Source: Thermoplasmata archaeon
GTDB lineage: Archaea; Thermoplasmatota; Thermoplasmata; Thermoplasmatales; Thermoplasmataceae
NCBI GenBank assembly: GCA_021797385.1
Contig: JAJZZW010000004.1
Span: forward strand, 1 to 35,006
Reading direction: 5' to 3'
Length of the DNA stretch: 35,006 bases
Shown piece by piece: positions 7,996 through 15,794 of the stretch. Below the pieces are notes generated by a model. That model ran no database searches, had not been told where the DNA came from, and saw only the letters and a program-made list of their open reading frames with translations. Within the stretch, counting starts at the first letter, position 1. Each line of letters begins with the position of its first letter. Position numbers and translations under genes: made by a program.

Positions 7996-8907
7996 ATGGA
8001 AATAAGTTTTAACAAAGTATCTAAAAATTACAGTAAATTCAAGGCTCTTGACGATGTATCATTCCAGTACAGTGGTCACGGTGCCATCGGATATCTTGGT
8101 CCAAACGGTGCAGGAAAGACAACCACATTGAAGGTTATGACGAACCTTCTCCGCCCAACATCAGGCACTGCAGAGTTGAATGGTATAGATGTCAATAAGC
8201 ATCCGAAGAAAGCCATGGCAAATGTAGGTTCCATGATAGAAACACCCACACCTTATCCGTTCCTGACTGTAAAAGAATCATTGCAATTCGTGGGGGAACT
8301 CAGGGGAGTTGATAAAAAAACAATGGAATCCAGAATAGAGGAATATTATGACGCATTAAAACTTCCTCCATTAACATCAAAAATGGGGCAGCTTTCCAAG
8401 GGGCAGAGACAGCGTGCCGTATTTGCATCGGTGCTTATATCTGATCCGGATATAGTTATACTGGATGAGCCCACAAGTGGTCTTGATCCATTTGAGAGGA
8501 AAATATTCAGGGATTTTATACTGAAGTTGAAGAAAACAAAGCTTGTATTCTTCTCATCCCATATCCTTTCGGAAGTCTCAGAAACATGTGATGATGTTGT
8601 ATTTATCAATCACGGAAAAATACTCAAGCAGGGAAAGATAGATGAAATATCCCAGGAATTCAATACAAGTGCAGTATCAGTAGAGTTCCTCAAGCCGGTA
8701 GACGATTCTATGATCAAGCAGCTAGGTTCTATAGGTTCGGGGCTACTCAAAACAGATGGCAGAACCGCCGTTATAAAGTTCTCAGGAAAAGAAGCCGACA
8801 GGGCAGCAATACTGCAGGATGTAATAAAGTTAGCACCGGTTATTTCCTATAGTTCCTATGGCTCGGATCTGGAATCTGCATATATCTCTATATTAGGTGA
8901 GAAATAG
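7996..8907 (+). CDS. ABC transporter ATP-binding protein (ABC-2 exporter type)
   Basis: A 303-residue ABC ATPase. Walker A is GPNGAGKTT (35-43), the signature is LSKGQRQR, Walker B with the catalytic glutamate is IVILDEPTSGLDP, and the switch histidine is in FFSSHILSE. After the roughly 215-residue nucleotide-binding domain there is a C-terminal extension of the kind found in drug and lipid exporters such as DrrA/CcmA-like ATPases. It starts two bases after the permease stop with AGAGGGAT ahead of the ATG, so the two are co-translated and almost certainly partners. It energises the permease at the inner face of the membrane. Confidence 0.92.
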   Translation: MEISFNKVSKNYSKFKALDDVSFQYSGHGAIGYLGPNGAGKTTTLKVMTNLLRPTSGTAELNGIDVNKHPKKAMANVGSMIETPTPYPFLTVKESLQFVGELRGVDKKTMESRIEEYYDALKLPPLTSKMGQLSKGQRQRAVFASVLISDPDIVILDEPTSGLDPFERKIFRDFILKLKKTKLVFFSSHILSEVSETCDDVVFINHGKILKQGKIDEISQEFNTSAVSVEFLKPVDDSMIKQLGSIGSGLLKTDGRTAVIKFSGKEADRAAILQDVIKLAPVISYSSYGSDLESAYISILGEK

Positions 8908-8918
8908 GGGGCTATCAA

Positions 8919-10370
8919 ATGATCAGAAAGTTTCCTGATAAATTCATGATCGGGACCGCTATAAGTCCATTCCAGGTGGAGATGGGCAGATCAGAGGGTT
9001 CTATTTCTCAGGATAGTGACTGGTATAAATGGGTCCACTCAGAAACCATAATAAAGAAAACATATGTAAGTGGCGATTTTCCGGATGATGGACCTAATTT
9101 CTGGAATGATTATAGGAAATATGTTGATTATGCTATTTCAATGGGGAATAATTCTATACGGATTGGCATTGACTGGGCACGAATATTCAAAAAAACCACT
9201 GAAAATATTACTGTTAAGGAAATCACCAATGAAAAAGGTGATGTTTATGATATGGAATTCCAGGACAACTTTATTGAGCAAATGGATGCAATAGCAGACA
9301 GGCAGGCGGTTGATCATTATAAAGAAATAATGGCTTATGTTAAGTCTAGGGGATTAAAACTTGTACTGACGGCATACCATTGGCCACTACCCTTATGGCT
9401 GCATGATCCGGTTCTGTGCAACAAGGACTTTTCCGAATGCAGGGAAAAAGGGTGGGCAGATAAAAAGAGTATACCGGAATTCGGTAAATATGTCTATTAT
9501 ATCAATAAAAAATTCAATGAATATGTTGACATCTGGCATACAATCAATGAGCCGAACATCATAGCCATAAATGGATATTTATATGGCAATCTGGAGGGAT
9601 TTCCTCCCGGAATTTCAGATTTTAAAGTAACTATTGAAGTTTTAAGGAATTTAGCTTATGCGCATAATATTGCATATAAGATTATCAAAGGGGAAAACCC
9701 TGATTCCACTGTTGGAATAAATGTTGCAGTTCCGTATTTCCAGCCCGAACTTGATACTCCTAAAAACAAATTTATAAATGAATATGTTTCCTATGTATTT
9801 TACAAGCTTTACCTGGATTCTGCCCTGTACGGAAACTTTGATTCATCCCTTTCGGGAATTTATAATGAATCCCGGCCAAGGGAATTTGCCGGCACCGACT
9901 TTATAGGAATAGACTATTACAGTAGAATTATTGTCAGATATGTGGATAATGATAATGTTGACATAAGGTACAGGTTTGCCTTTCTTCCATGCAAGAACTG
10001 CTCGGACAACTATCTTGATATATATCCGGAGGGAATCAGAGTTGTTGCAGCATCACTCTTCAACCAGTACAGAAAACCTATTATAATTCTGGAAAACGGG
10101 GTTGCAGATGCTACCGGAAAAAATAGAAAAGAGTTTATAGAAAGGCACCTGATTGAATTACATAAGGCCATGAAAGAAGACTTTGTCCCTGTAAAGGGTT
10201 ACTTCCACTGGTCCCTCATGGATAACTTTGAATGGGCAAGGGGATACAAGGACCGATTCGGGCTTTATACCGGGGATAAAGGAGAGTATAAACCCACGGA
10301 AGCATCAGAGTATTACAGTAAAATATGCCATGAAATGGGTGTATTTGACGAAAATTATAGAGACTACTAG
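8919..10370 (+). CDS. Glycoside hydrolase family 1 beta-glycosidase
   Basis: The 483 residues are close to the roughly 490-residue archaeal GH1 beta-glycosidases such as Sulfolobus LacS. The acid/base glutamate is E211 in HTINEPNI and the nucleophile is E392 in IILENGVAD. Other GH1 positions are visible at the N-terminus (GTAISPFQVE), RIGIDWARIF, TAYHWPLPLWL and the C-terminal HWSLMDNFEWARGYKDRFGLY. It hydrolyses beta-gluco-, galacto- or fucosides by the retaining mechanism. No signal peptide is seen, so it acts in the cytoplasm. It starts 11 bases after the ABC ATPase stop, so co-transcription is likely. Whether the ABC pair handles its substrate is unknown, since that pair looks like an exporter. 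Confidence 0.92.
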   Translation: MIRKFPDKFMIGTAISPFQVEMGRSEGSISQDSDWYKWVHSETIIKKTYVSGDFPDDGPNFWNDYRKYVDYAISMGNNSIRIGIDWARIFKKTTENITVKEITNEKGDVYDMEFQDNFIEQMDAIADRQAVDHYKEIMAYVKSRGLKLVLTAYHWPLPLWLHDPVLCNKDFSECREKGWADKKSIPEFGKYVYYINKKFNEYVDIWHTINEPNIIAINGYLYGNLEGFPPGISDFKVTIEVLRNLAYAHNIAYKIIKGENPDSTVGINVAVPYFQPELDTPKNKFINEYVSYVFYKLYLDSALYGNFDSSLSGIYNESRPREFAGTDFIGIDYYSRIIVRYVDNDNVDIRYRFAFLPCKNCSDNYLDIYPEGIRVVAASLFNQYRKPIIILENGVADATGKNRKEFIERHLIELHKAMKEDFVPVKGYFHWSLMDNFEWARGYKDRFGLYTGDKGEYKPTEASEYYSKICHEMGVFDENYRDY

Positions 10371-10420
10371 AAAGATATTTTTATCCATTGAATAGTACTT
10401 TCAGCTTAATAAAGTTAAAA

Positions 10421-10427
10421 TTAAATA
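10421..10427 (+). promoter_or_regulatory. TATA-like box of tenA
   Basis: TTAAATA lies 21-27 bases before the ATG at 10448. This supports that ATG as the start rather than the upstream in-frame TTG at 10388. Confidence 0.5.
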
Positions 10428-10447
10428 TCAAACATGGATATAACACC

Positions 10448-11053
10448 ATGTATCTTAGAAGCTATCTGAATTCACAGGAAGTTATGACAATAATAAACAA
10501 TATCGTGCATTCTGATTTTGTTGAAGCTATGAAAGATGGAACCCTCGAGGATGATAAATTCAGGTACTATTTAACACAGGATCACATATATTTGAAGTAT
10601 TACAAAGAAGCAGGGGCAATAATAGGAAAATCCTCTCCGGATGAACGGGTAAAACAACTTTATATCGATATAGGAAGTGAAGAGCCTGTTTTTCATACAA
10701 ATATGCTTGAAAAATTCGGAGTAAACGGTGATAGGATAAAAGATGCAGATGCAAATTATACAACCTATTCATATATAAATCATCTGATCAGATGGTCTAC
10801 AGATTCAGATGTTAATGGTATGCTTTCTATGTTTCCTTGCCAGTGGTCTTATGGTTATATCGCTGAAGCAATTACAGCACCGGAAGAGAAATTCAAATTC
10901 TGGTTTGATTTTTACCACTCTCCACCATACAGGGCAATAACCGACAGGTATATTGAAATACTGGGCAATGAAGACCTTAGTGAGTCCCAGAAGCAGATAT
11001 TGAAATTTGGCCTGGAATATGAAGCAAATTACTGGCTCGAATGCTATAAATAA
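10448..11053 (+). CDS. tenA: TenA/THI-4 family thiaminase II (aminopyrimidine aminohydrolase)
   Basis: From the ATG at 10448 this is 201 residues. The TenA active-site features are present: the aspartate in FRYYLTQDHIYLKYY, the nucleophilic cysteine in MFPCQWSYGYI and the C-terminal glutamate in YWLECYK. TenA hydrolyses 4-amino-5-aminomethyl-2-methylpyrimidine or thiamin to recover the pyrimidine moiety for thiamin synthesis. The frame stays open to a TTG at 10388, but the promoter spacing favours 10448 and the extra 20 residues do not look like family sequence. It is a probable single-gene transcript; no other thiamin genes are next to it. Confidence 0.88.
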   Translation: MYLRSYLNSQEVMTIINNIVHSDFVEAMKDGTLEDDKFRYYLTQDHIYLKYYKEAGAIIGKSSPDERVKQLYIDIGSEEPVFHTNMLEKFGVNGDRIKDADANYTTYSYINHLIRWSTDSDVNGMLSMFPCQWSYGYIAEAITAPEEKFKFWFDFYHSPPYRAITDRYIEILGNEDLSESQKQILKFGLEYEANYWLECYK

Positions 11054-11111
11054 TATTTATCATTATTTTTGTACATTAGAATTCCTATTTTACCCGTAAA
11101 ATCTGATAAGC

Positions 11112-11121
11112 AATAAATACC
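11112..11121 (+). promoter_or_regulatory. TATA-like box of folC
   Basis: An AATAAATA-type box lies about 20-29 bases before the ATG at 11141, as at other leaderless genes here. Confidence 0.45.
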
Positions 11122-11140
11122 GGTTAAACATTGCCATACA

Positions 11141-12427
11141 ATGATTGAAGATACTCTGGATTACCTTTATGGATTGAAAAGAGAAGGCATAAAAATGGAT
11201 TTAAAGGCAACCAGGGATTTTGCCGAACATCTGGGCAATCCCCAGAATAAGTTTAAAAGTATCCATATAGCAGGTACGAACGGAAAGGGTTCAATAGCTT
11301 CCTATGTCTATAATATTCTCAGGCAGGAATACAGGACAGGTATGTACACATCACCCCACCTGCTGGATTTCAATGAAAGGATAATTATGGATACTGAGCC
11401 TGTGCCGGATCAGTATATCATTGATTTTATGAATTCTAACAGGGAATATATAGAAAAACTTGCAGCCAGTTACAGGAATCCCACTTTTTTTGAAACAACC
11501 ACGGTAATGGCATTCAAATATTTCGCTGATAGGGATGCTGAGTATGCTGCAATAGAGGTGGGACTGGGTGGCAGGTTAGATTCAACCAATATTATAACCC
11601 CGGAGGTCAGTATAATTGCCCAGATAGGCTATGAACATTACCAGCGTCTGGGCTGCTCATTAACATCGATAGCACATGAAAAGGGTGGAATAATTAAAGA
11701 TACTAGGCCTGTAATACTTCTTGATGATAAACCAGAGGTGGTGGCAGAAATACAAAAAATAGCAGATGTCAGAAATTCCAGGCTGGTCAAGGTTAGCGAA
11801 TACTGCTCTGTATCGGATCTGAAATATAATCTGGATGGCATGTCGTTTGTATTGAAGACGCCGGTGGATGAATATAATATTAAAACCTCAAACCTCGGCA
11901 TGTTCCAGATAAAGAATGTTTGTACAGCCGTATCTGCCATAGAAGCACTTCCCACCGGCCGGCCCGGAAAATCCATCATAGAACGGGGCATATCTGAGAG
12001 CAGATGGCCGTCGAGGTTCGAAATAATCAGCAAAGAACCCCTTGTTATCATGGATTCTTCCCACAATCCTCCCGCTGCAAGTGCTCTGGTTGAAACATTC
12101 CAGAAATTTGTACATAAAAAACCCCTCCTGGTAATCGGAATGCTGGATGATAAGGACTATTTTTCATATATGTCTATACTCAGAAAAATCTCAGATACTG
12201 TTGTATTGACGACACCGGATGAACCGGAGAGGGCTATAGACCCGGAAATCCTCGGTGCAAATATCAGACACATATTCAATGAAATCAAAATTATAAAGGA
12301 TCCAATTGAGGCATACAACTATGCAAAATCCGTATCTGACTGCATTCTGGTTACAGGGTCGATGTATCTGGTAGGGCTGTTAAAAAAATATCTGAATTCG
12401 TCAGTCCGACCATTTAACATGGATTAA
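11141..12427 (+). CDS. folC: Folylpolyglutamate synthase / dihydrofolate synthase (FolC)
   Basis: A 428-residue Mur-ligase-fold enzyme. The ATP-binding loop is HIAGTNGKGS (about 43-52), followed by the FolC motif TSPHLLDFNERI, VGLGGRLDSTN in the central domain, GYEH..LG and HEKGGIIK, and the C-terminal ligase domain beginning near SRWPSRFEII with DSSHNPPA. It adds glutamate to dihydropteroate and/or extends polyglutamate tails on folates. FolC is patchily distributed in archaea, because many use methanopterin and a different glutamate ligase, so its presence suggests folate-type one-carbon cofactors. No other folate gene is adjacent. The next gene starts about 80 bases later with its own TATA-like box. 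Confidence 0.92.
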   Translation: MIEDTLDYLYGLKREGIKMDLKATRDFAEHLGNPQNKFKSIHIAGTNGKGSIASYVYNILRQEYRTGMYTSPHLLDFNERIIMDTEPVPDQYIIDFMNSNREYIEKLAASYRNPTFFETTTVMAFKYFADRDAEYAAIEVGLGGRLDSTNIITPEVSIIAQIGYEHYQRLGCSLTSIAHEKGGIIKDTRPVILLDDKPEVVAEIQKIADVRNSRLVKVSEYCSVSDLKYNLDGMSFVLKTPVDEYNIKTSNLGMFQIKNVCTAVSAIEALPTGRPGKSIIERGISESRWPSRFEIISKEPLVIMDSSHNPPAASALVETFQKFVHKKPLLVIGMLDDKDYFSYMSILRKISDTVVLTTPDEPERAIDPEILGANIRHIFNEIKIIKDPIEAYNYAKSVSDCILVTGSMYLVGLLKKYLNSSVRPFNMD

Positions 12428-12479
12428 ACTATCGGTTAAATAGTAGGTAACAAACCAGGTTAAAAAACATATTTGTATA

Positions 12480-12489
12480 TAGAATATAT
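12480..12489 (+). promoter_or_regulatory. TATA-like box of cdc6
   Basis: AATATATATG-type sequence lies about 22-31 bases before the ATG at 12511, supporting that start. Confidence 0.45.
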
Positions 12490-12510
12490 ATGTGTTTATT
12501 ACTGGTAACT

Positions 12511-13779
12511 ATGGACAATCCTTTTATAAAATACAACAAATTTAATGATTACGTGACGGGCGACCTCAAAAAACTCAGCAGTTCATATATACCTGACAAC
12601 TTCCCTCACAGGGAAAAGCAGATAGATGGAATAGCAAGGGTCATGAGTTCTATTGTTACCGGGGGTATATCCTCTAATCTTCTCCTTTACGGAAAATCCG
12701 GATCTGGTAAAACATCCTCAGTTATCTATGTTACCAATATGTTGAAAGAAACTCTCAATGGTAACATCAATATTCTCTATATTAACTGTGAAATTTATGA
12801 TTCCCAGTATTCTATTCTTGTTTATCTCACGAATGCGATTGAATCTGGCGACGCTCCACTCCCAATACTGGGGCTTCCACAGGACAAAATATATTCAGAG
12901 CTGGTTAAAAGGCTCAATAAATCCGGAAGGTATACAGTAATAATACTGGATGAAATTGATAAGCTAATTCAGAAAAGTGGAAGCGATGCGCTCTATGTTC
13001 TGTTAAAAATCATGACAGAAAGCAACGCATCGATGATCGGCATTACCAATGACGCATCATTTGTTTCTGCACTGGATGCAAGGGTTCAGAGCAGACTCAA
13101 CCAGGAAAGCATCATATTTCCGCCATACAATGCCATGGAACTCCGGGACATACTGAAATTCAGGGTTGAAGGTGTAATAAAGGAGGGATTCATAACAGAC
13201 GCAGCCATAAATCTCTGTGCTGCTCTGGGCGCCCAGGAACACGGCGATGCAAGGAAATCTATAGATCTTTTGAGAATTGCTATAGATTCGGCACTGAAGG
13301 ATGGTAAGTCATCCATCTCCATTGAAGATGTTTATATGGCCCGGGACAGATTTGAAATGAATGTGCTCAAGGAATCCATAAAAACACTGCCAATCCATTC
13401 TAAAATGGTACTATTAAGTGCATGTCTTACACAGGAAACCGACGTGGATCTTTCTGTTACCGGTGAAATATATGAAAATTATAGAAATATATGTTCAGAA
13501 ATCGGATTCCAGCCACTTACAATGAGGAGAATTTCCGATCTGCTTTCAGATCTGGAGGATACTGGTCTTCTGACAACAAATACCAGATCACTGGGCAGGT
13601 ATGGAAGAATGAAGTTCATCCGTGTCATGGGATCCATACAGAGCATACAGGGTTATATACTTGAAGACTCTGCATTTTCCAATTTCCAGGGTTCCAAGAT
13701 TGTGCGCCAGTCGAAACTCAGGACAAATTTTGACGCTTATGTGGAAACCTACAAAAACGGGGATTTTGACAGTAAATAA
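12511..13779 (+). CDS. cdc6: Orc1/Cdc6-family replication initiator (AAA+ ATPase)
   Basis: A replication origin-binding initiator and MCM loader. Counting from the ATG at 12511 it has 422 residues; an in-frame ATG at 12490 would add seven hydrophobic residues. The downstream start is favoured by the TATA-like box and by the typical N-terminus (MDNPFIKY). AAA+ motifs: Walker A GKSGSGKT (about 61-68), Walker B VIILDEIDKL (about 143-152), sensor 1 in IGITNDASF and sensor 2 around EHGDARKSIDLLR. The C-terminal winged helix includes FQPLTMRRISDLLSDLEDTG and a basic wing (TRSLGRYGRMKFI). The short gap upstream holds two GGTTAAA-type repeats (12435 and 12459) but no origin-recognition box that I can recognise. 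Confidence 0.93.
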   Translation: MDNPFIKYNKFNDYVTGDLKKLSSSYIPDNFPHREKQIDGIARVMSSIVTGGISSNLLLYGKSGSGKTSSVIYVTNMLKETLNGNINILYINCEIYDSQYSILVYLTNAIESGDAPLPILGLPQDKIYSELVKRLNKSGRYTVIILDEIDKLIQKSGSDALYVLLKIMTESNASMIGITNDASFVSALDARVQSRLNQESIIFPPYNAMELRDILKFRVEGVIKEGFITDAAINLCAALGAQEHGDARKSIDLLRIAIDSALKDGKSSISIEDVYMARDRFEMNVLKESIKTLPIHSKMVLLSACLTQETDVDLSVTGEIYENYRNICSEIGFQPLTMRRISDLLSDLEDTGLLTTNTRSLGRYGRMKFIRVMGSIQSIQGYILEDSAFSNFQGSKIVRQSKLRTNFDAYVETYKNGDFDSK

Positions 13780-13810
13780 CAATCGCATCTGGCTTAATAA
13801 GGCTAAAAAT

Positions 13811-13817
13811 ATTTAAT
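13811..13817 (+). promoter_or_regulatory. TATA-like box of the small unknown protein / UPF0200 operon
   Basis: ATTTAATA-type sequence lies 23-29 bases before the ATG at 13840 and argues against the in-frame ATG at 13819 as the start. Confidence 0.5.
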
Positions 13818-13839
13818 AATGCATTTACAATACACTCTT

Positions 13840-14130
13840 ATGTTCAAGGTATATAAACTGGCAAAGGCGAAGAGGGAAATACTTGACAGTTTGCTTGCAG
13901 ATGACATAGTAGGCCGCCAGACAGTAATGTATAAGGATGGTTCCGGTTATGGTTTTGATTCTTCTTACATCGTTCTAATAGAAGGTTCTGATAATATATT
14001 CAAGAATGTAGATTCAATCGCAAATGGATCACTGGAAGAACTTAAAAAATCAAAAGAAGAAGAAATATACAAGAAGATCAAGGACGAGGAGAACAATTCA
14101 AGGGATGGCCTCGGTTTTATTTTTGGGTGA
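13840..14130 (+). CDS. small conserved-looking protein of unknown function
   Basis: I do not recognise this protein. From the ATG at 13840 it has 96 residues (MFKVYKLAK...), with a strand-helix-strand N-terminal half (YIVLIEG strand at about residues 44-50), then a charged helix (ELKKSKEEEIYKKIKDEE) and a Gly-rich end (DGLGFIFG). There are no membrane segments and no cysteines. Its stop codon precedes the UPF0200 kinase gene by two bases, so the two are very probably co-transcribed and translationally coupled. The link may indicate shared function, but nothing in the sequence says what. Confidence 0.72.
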   Translation: MFKVYKLAKAKREILDSLLADDIVGRQTVMYKDGSGYGFDSSYIVLIEGSDNIFKNVDSIANGSLEELKKSKEEEIYKKIKDEENNSRDGLGFIFG

Positions 14131-14132
14131 AT

Positions 14133-14699
14133 ATGTTAATAATAACAGGTATGCCAGGATCAGGAAAGGACGAATTCGTTAAAGTCGCCAGGGAGCTGGG
14201 ATTCATAGATGTTCATATGGGCAATACTGTCAAACAAAATGCTCTGAAGCAGAATATCGAAATGAATGACGGCAATATAGGTGCCTATGCAACTGAAGAA
14301 AGAAGAAAATATGGCATGGATATATGGGCTAGACGGACTGCAGAATTGATTGAAAATCCTGATATAACCATAGTCGATGGTCTGAGAAACGAAGAAGAAC
14401 TGGAATATTTCAAAAATAATTTTCAAAATATATTCGTAATTGCAGTATTTGCAAATGAATCTGATAGACTGGAGAGAATATTAAACAGGGATAGGGAAGA
14501 CGATAGCCACGATTATTCCGGCATGCATCAGCGTGATACCAGAGAACTTTCCTGGGGCATCGGGAAGGTTATTTCCCTGGCTGACTTCATGATTGTTAAT
14601 GATTCCACACTTGAAGAATATCATAAAAATGTCAGACTGTTGCTTTCACATATAATGGAAAGGCATCCTGAAATAAAACCAGCAACTTCAGGAAGATAA
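14133..14699 (+). CDS. UPF0200-family P-loop nucleoside/nucleotide kinase-like protein (dephospho-CoA kinase-like)
   Basis: A protein of about 188 residues with an N-terminal P-loop ITGMPGSGKDEF, a GLRN...E segment in place of a Walker B region (IVDGLRNEEELEYF), and an Arg-rich LID-like stretch (RLERILNRDREDD). This is the archaeal UPF0200 family, distantly related to dephospho-CoA kinase and adenylate-type kinases. Its true substrate is not established to my knowledge, and archaeal dephospho-CoA kinase activity has been assigned to a different family, so the CoA name should not be taken literally. The ATG at 14133 is chosen over a GTG two codons earlier; GGTGA at 14126-14130 overlaps the upstream stop. 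The 3' end overlaps convergent purQ by 12 bases. Confidence 0.82.
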   Translation: MLIITGMPGSGKDEFVKVARELGFIDVHMGNTVKQNALKQNIEMNDGNIGAYATEERRKYGMDIWARRTAELIENPDITIVDGLRNEEELEYFKNNFQNIFVIAVFANESDRLERILNRDREDDSHDYSGMHQRDTRELSWGIGKVISLADFMIVNDSTLEEYHKNVRLLLSHIMERHPEIKPATSGR

Positions 14700-15470
14700 T
14701 TTTTCTGTATACTCGTAGAGAGAATCGAAGAATAGTTTTCCAGTTCCATTTTCATAAAACTTGTCATCATGCATTAGCTGATAGTTATAATATACCCTTT
14801 CAGGGTGGGGCATGAGTCCTATCACATTTCCAGTTCTGTTGGACAGTGCAGCTATATCCATTACTGACCCGTTAGGATTCCATGGATATGATGAATCAGT
14901 TCCATCTTCATTGGTATACTGGAAGAGCATCTGGTCATTGTCAATCACACCATCCAGTGTTTTATCACTGTCAAAAATCACCTTTCCCTCCATATGCGCT
15001 ACAGGTACCTGAAATATCTTTCCAGAAAAATATTTTTTGAATATCCTATTTTTGGACGTATAGCGGACATATGTATATCTGCATTCAAATCTATTGGAAT
15101 TATTTACCGCAAGAACCATATTGCGGTTTTTTTTGCCATCAGTATCAGGAAGCAGACCAAGTTCACTCAACACCTGAAATCCGTTACATACTCCTATTAA
15201 AATCTTGCCTGAGTCAATAAATCTCTCCAGGTCATGCATATACGGTAGAAGCCTTGCTGCAAATATCGATCCTGCTCTTATATAATCCCCGGCTGAGAAG
15301 CCACCCGGGATAAATAAAAGGTCATAATCTTCTAATCTCTTTTTTCCAATTTCAGAAACATGAATGTACTGGGAATTAAAGCCTGATCTTTTCAGAGAAT
15401 AGAAAGCCTCTTCCTCATTGTTAGTGCCCTCCATCCTCAGGATTCCGGCCTTCAGCTCATTATTTAGCAC
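14688..15470 (-). CDS. purQ: Phosphoribosylformylglycinamidine synthase subunit PurQ (glutaminase)
   Basis: A 260-residue class I glutamine amidotransferase that delivers ammonia to PurL in the fourth step of purine synthesis, making FGAM. The nucleophile is C95 in [16 protein letters not shown] and the His-Glu partners are in the C-terminal [10 protein letters not shown]. The start is the GTG at 15470, inside the last codons of the L40e gene, with GGAG seven bases upstream. The two genes overlap by 11 bases and are therefore translationally coupled. PurL and PurS are not nearby. The 3' end overlaps the convergent UPF0200 gene. Confidence 0.92.
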   Translation of the reverse strand: MLNNELKAGILRMEGTNNEEEAFYSLKRSGFNSQYIHVSEIGKKRLEDYDLLFIPGGFSAGDYIRAGSIFAARLLPYMHDLERFIDSGKILIGVCNGFQVLSELGLLPDTDGKKNRNMVLAVNNSNRFECRYTYVRYTSKNRIFKKYFSGKIFQVPVAHMEGKVIFDSDKTLDGVIDNDQMLFQYTNEDGTDSSYPWNPNGSVMDIAALSNRTGNVIGLMPHPERVYYNYQLMHDDKFYENGTGKLFFDSLYEYTEKLSS

Positions 15471-15609
15471 TCTTTCTCTCCTTTGATTTAACTCTTAATC
15501 CTGTATAACCGCATTTTCTGCATTTAGTTGCGTTAATGGAATTTCTGGCATAACATCTCATACATATTTTGCGTGTTAGTCTTCTTTCAATTGCTTCTGC
15601 GAACGGCAT
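15460..15609 (-). CDS. rpl40e: Large ribosomal subunit protein eL40 (L40e)
   Basis: A 49-residue protein found by translating the gap upstream of purQ. It begins [20 protein letters not shown] and has the four zinc-finger cysteines in C16-x2-C19 and C30-x2-C33 ([12 protein letters not shown]), ending in a basic tail. This is the short archaeal L40e without a ubiquitin fusion, a component of the 50S subunit. The ATG at 15609 has GTGAT a few bases upstream, and a TTAAAATATT box lies about 28-37 bases upstream. The last 11 bases overlap the purQ start, so ribosomal protein and purine synthesis genes share a transcript. Confidence 0.93.
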   Translation of the reverse strand: MPFAEAIERRLTRKICMRCYARNSINATKCRKCGYTGLRVKSKERKSAK

Positions 15610-15636
15610 AAAATCACTTACTCCCTATCTATAAAG

Positions 15637-15646
15637 AATATTTTAA
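15637..15646 (-). promoter_or_regulatory. TATA-like box of the L40e-purQ operon
   Basis: TTAAAATATT on the minus strand lies 28-37 bases before the L40e ATG, leaving room for a short leader containing the GTGAT motif. Confidence 0.45.
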
Positions 15647-15647
15647 C

Positions 15648-15706
15648 TTTGTTGTGTTGATGAGGTTCAAATACCATTTCAATGGTTAACCAACAATAAC
15701 AACAAA
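15648..15706. repeat. nested imperfect inverted repeats upstream of L40e-purQ
   Basis: Several symmetric elements share nearly the same centre (about 15677-15680). TTTGTTGT (15648-15655) pairs with ACAACAAA (15699-15706), GTTG (15656-15659) with CAAC (15691-15694), GGTT (15664-15667) with AACC (15688-15691), and CCATTTCAATGG (15674-15685) is palindromic around TC. The perfect palindrome TGGTTAACCA (15683-15692) overlaps the right half. It sits in the 185-base gap between the 3' end of fbp and the L40e promoter. Confidence 0.45.
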
Positions 15707-15764
15707 TAAAGTACAGAAACCTGTTTGATATATCTAATCATAAACCAAGAACTAATAACAATTA

Positions 15765-15794
15765 TTAAAATTCAAAAATATGTAAATAAAAAAA
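15765..15794 (-). terminator. probable T-rich terminator of the FBP aldolase/phosphatase gene
   Basis: Directly after the stop codon at 15795 the minus strand runs through several T-stretches, TTTTTTTATTTA and ATATTTTTGAATTTTAA. This is the usual form of archaeal termination, with no stem-loop needed. Confidence 0.45.

Noticed and set aside
10388..10447. TTG at 10388 as the tenA start
   Set aside because: The TATA-like box at 10421-10427 lies inside this extension and fits the ATG at 10448.
12428..12510. Replication origin next to cdc6
   Set aside because: Only about 80 bases are available, with two GGTTAAA-like repeats and no recognisable origin-recognition boxes or unwinding region beyond general AT-richness.
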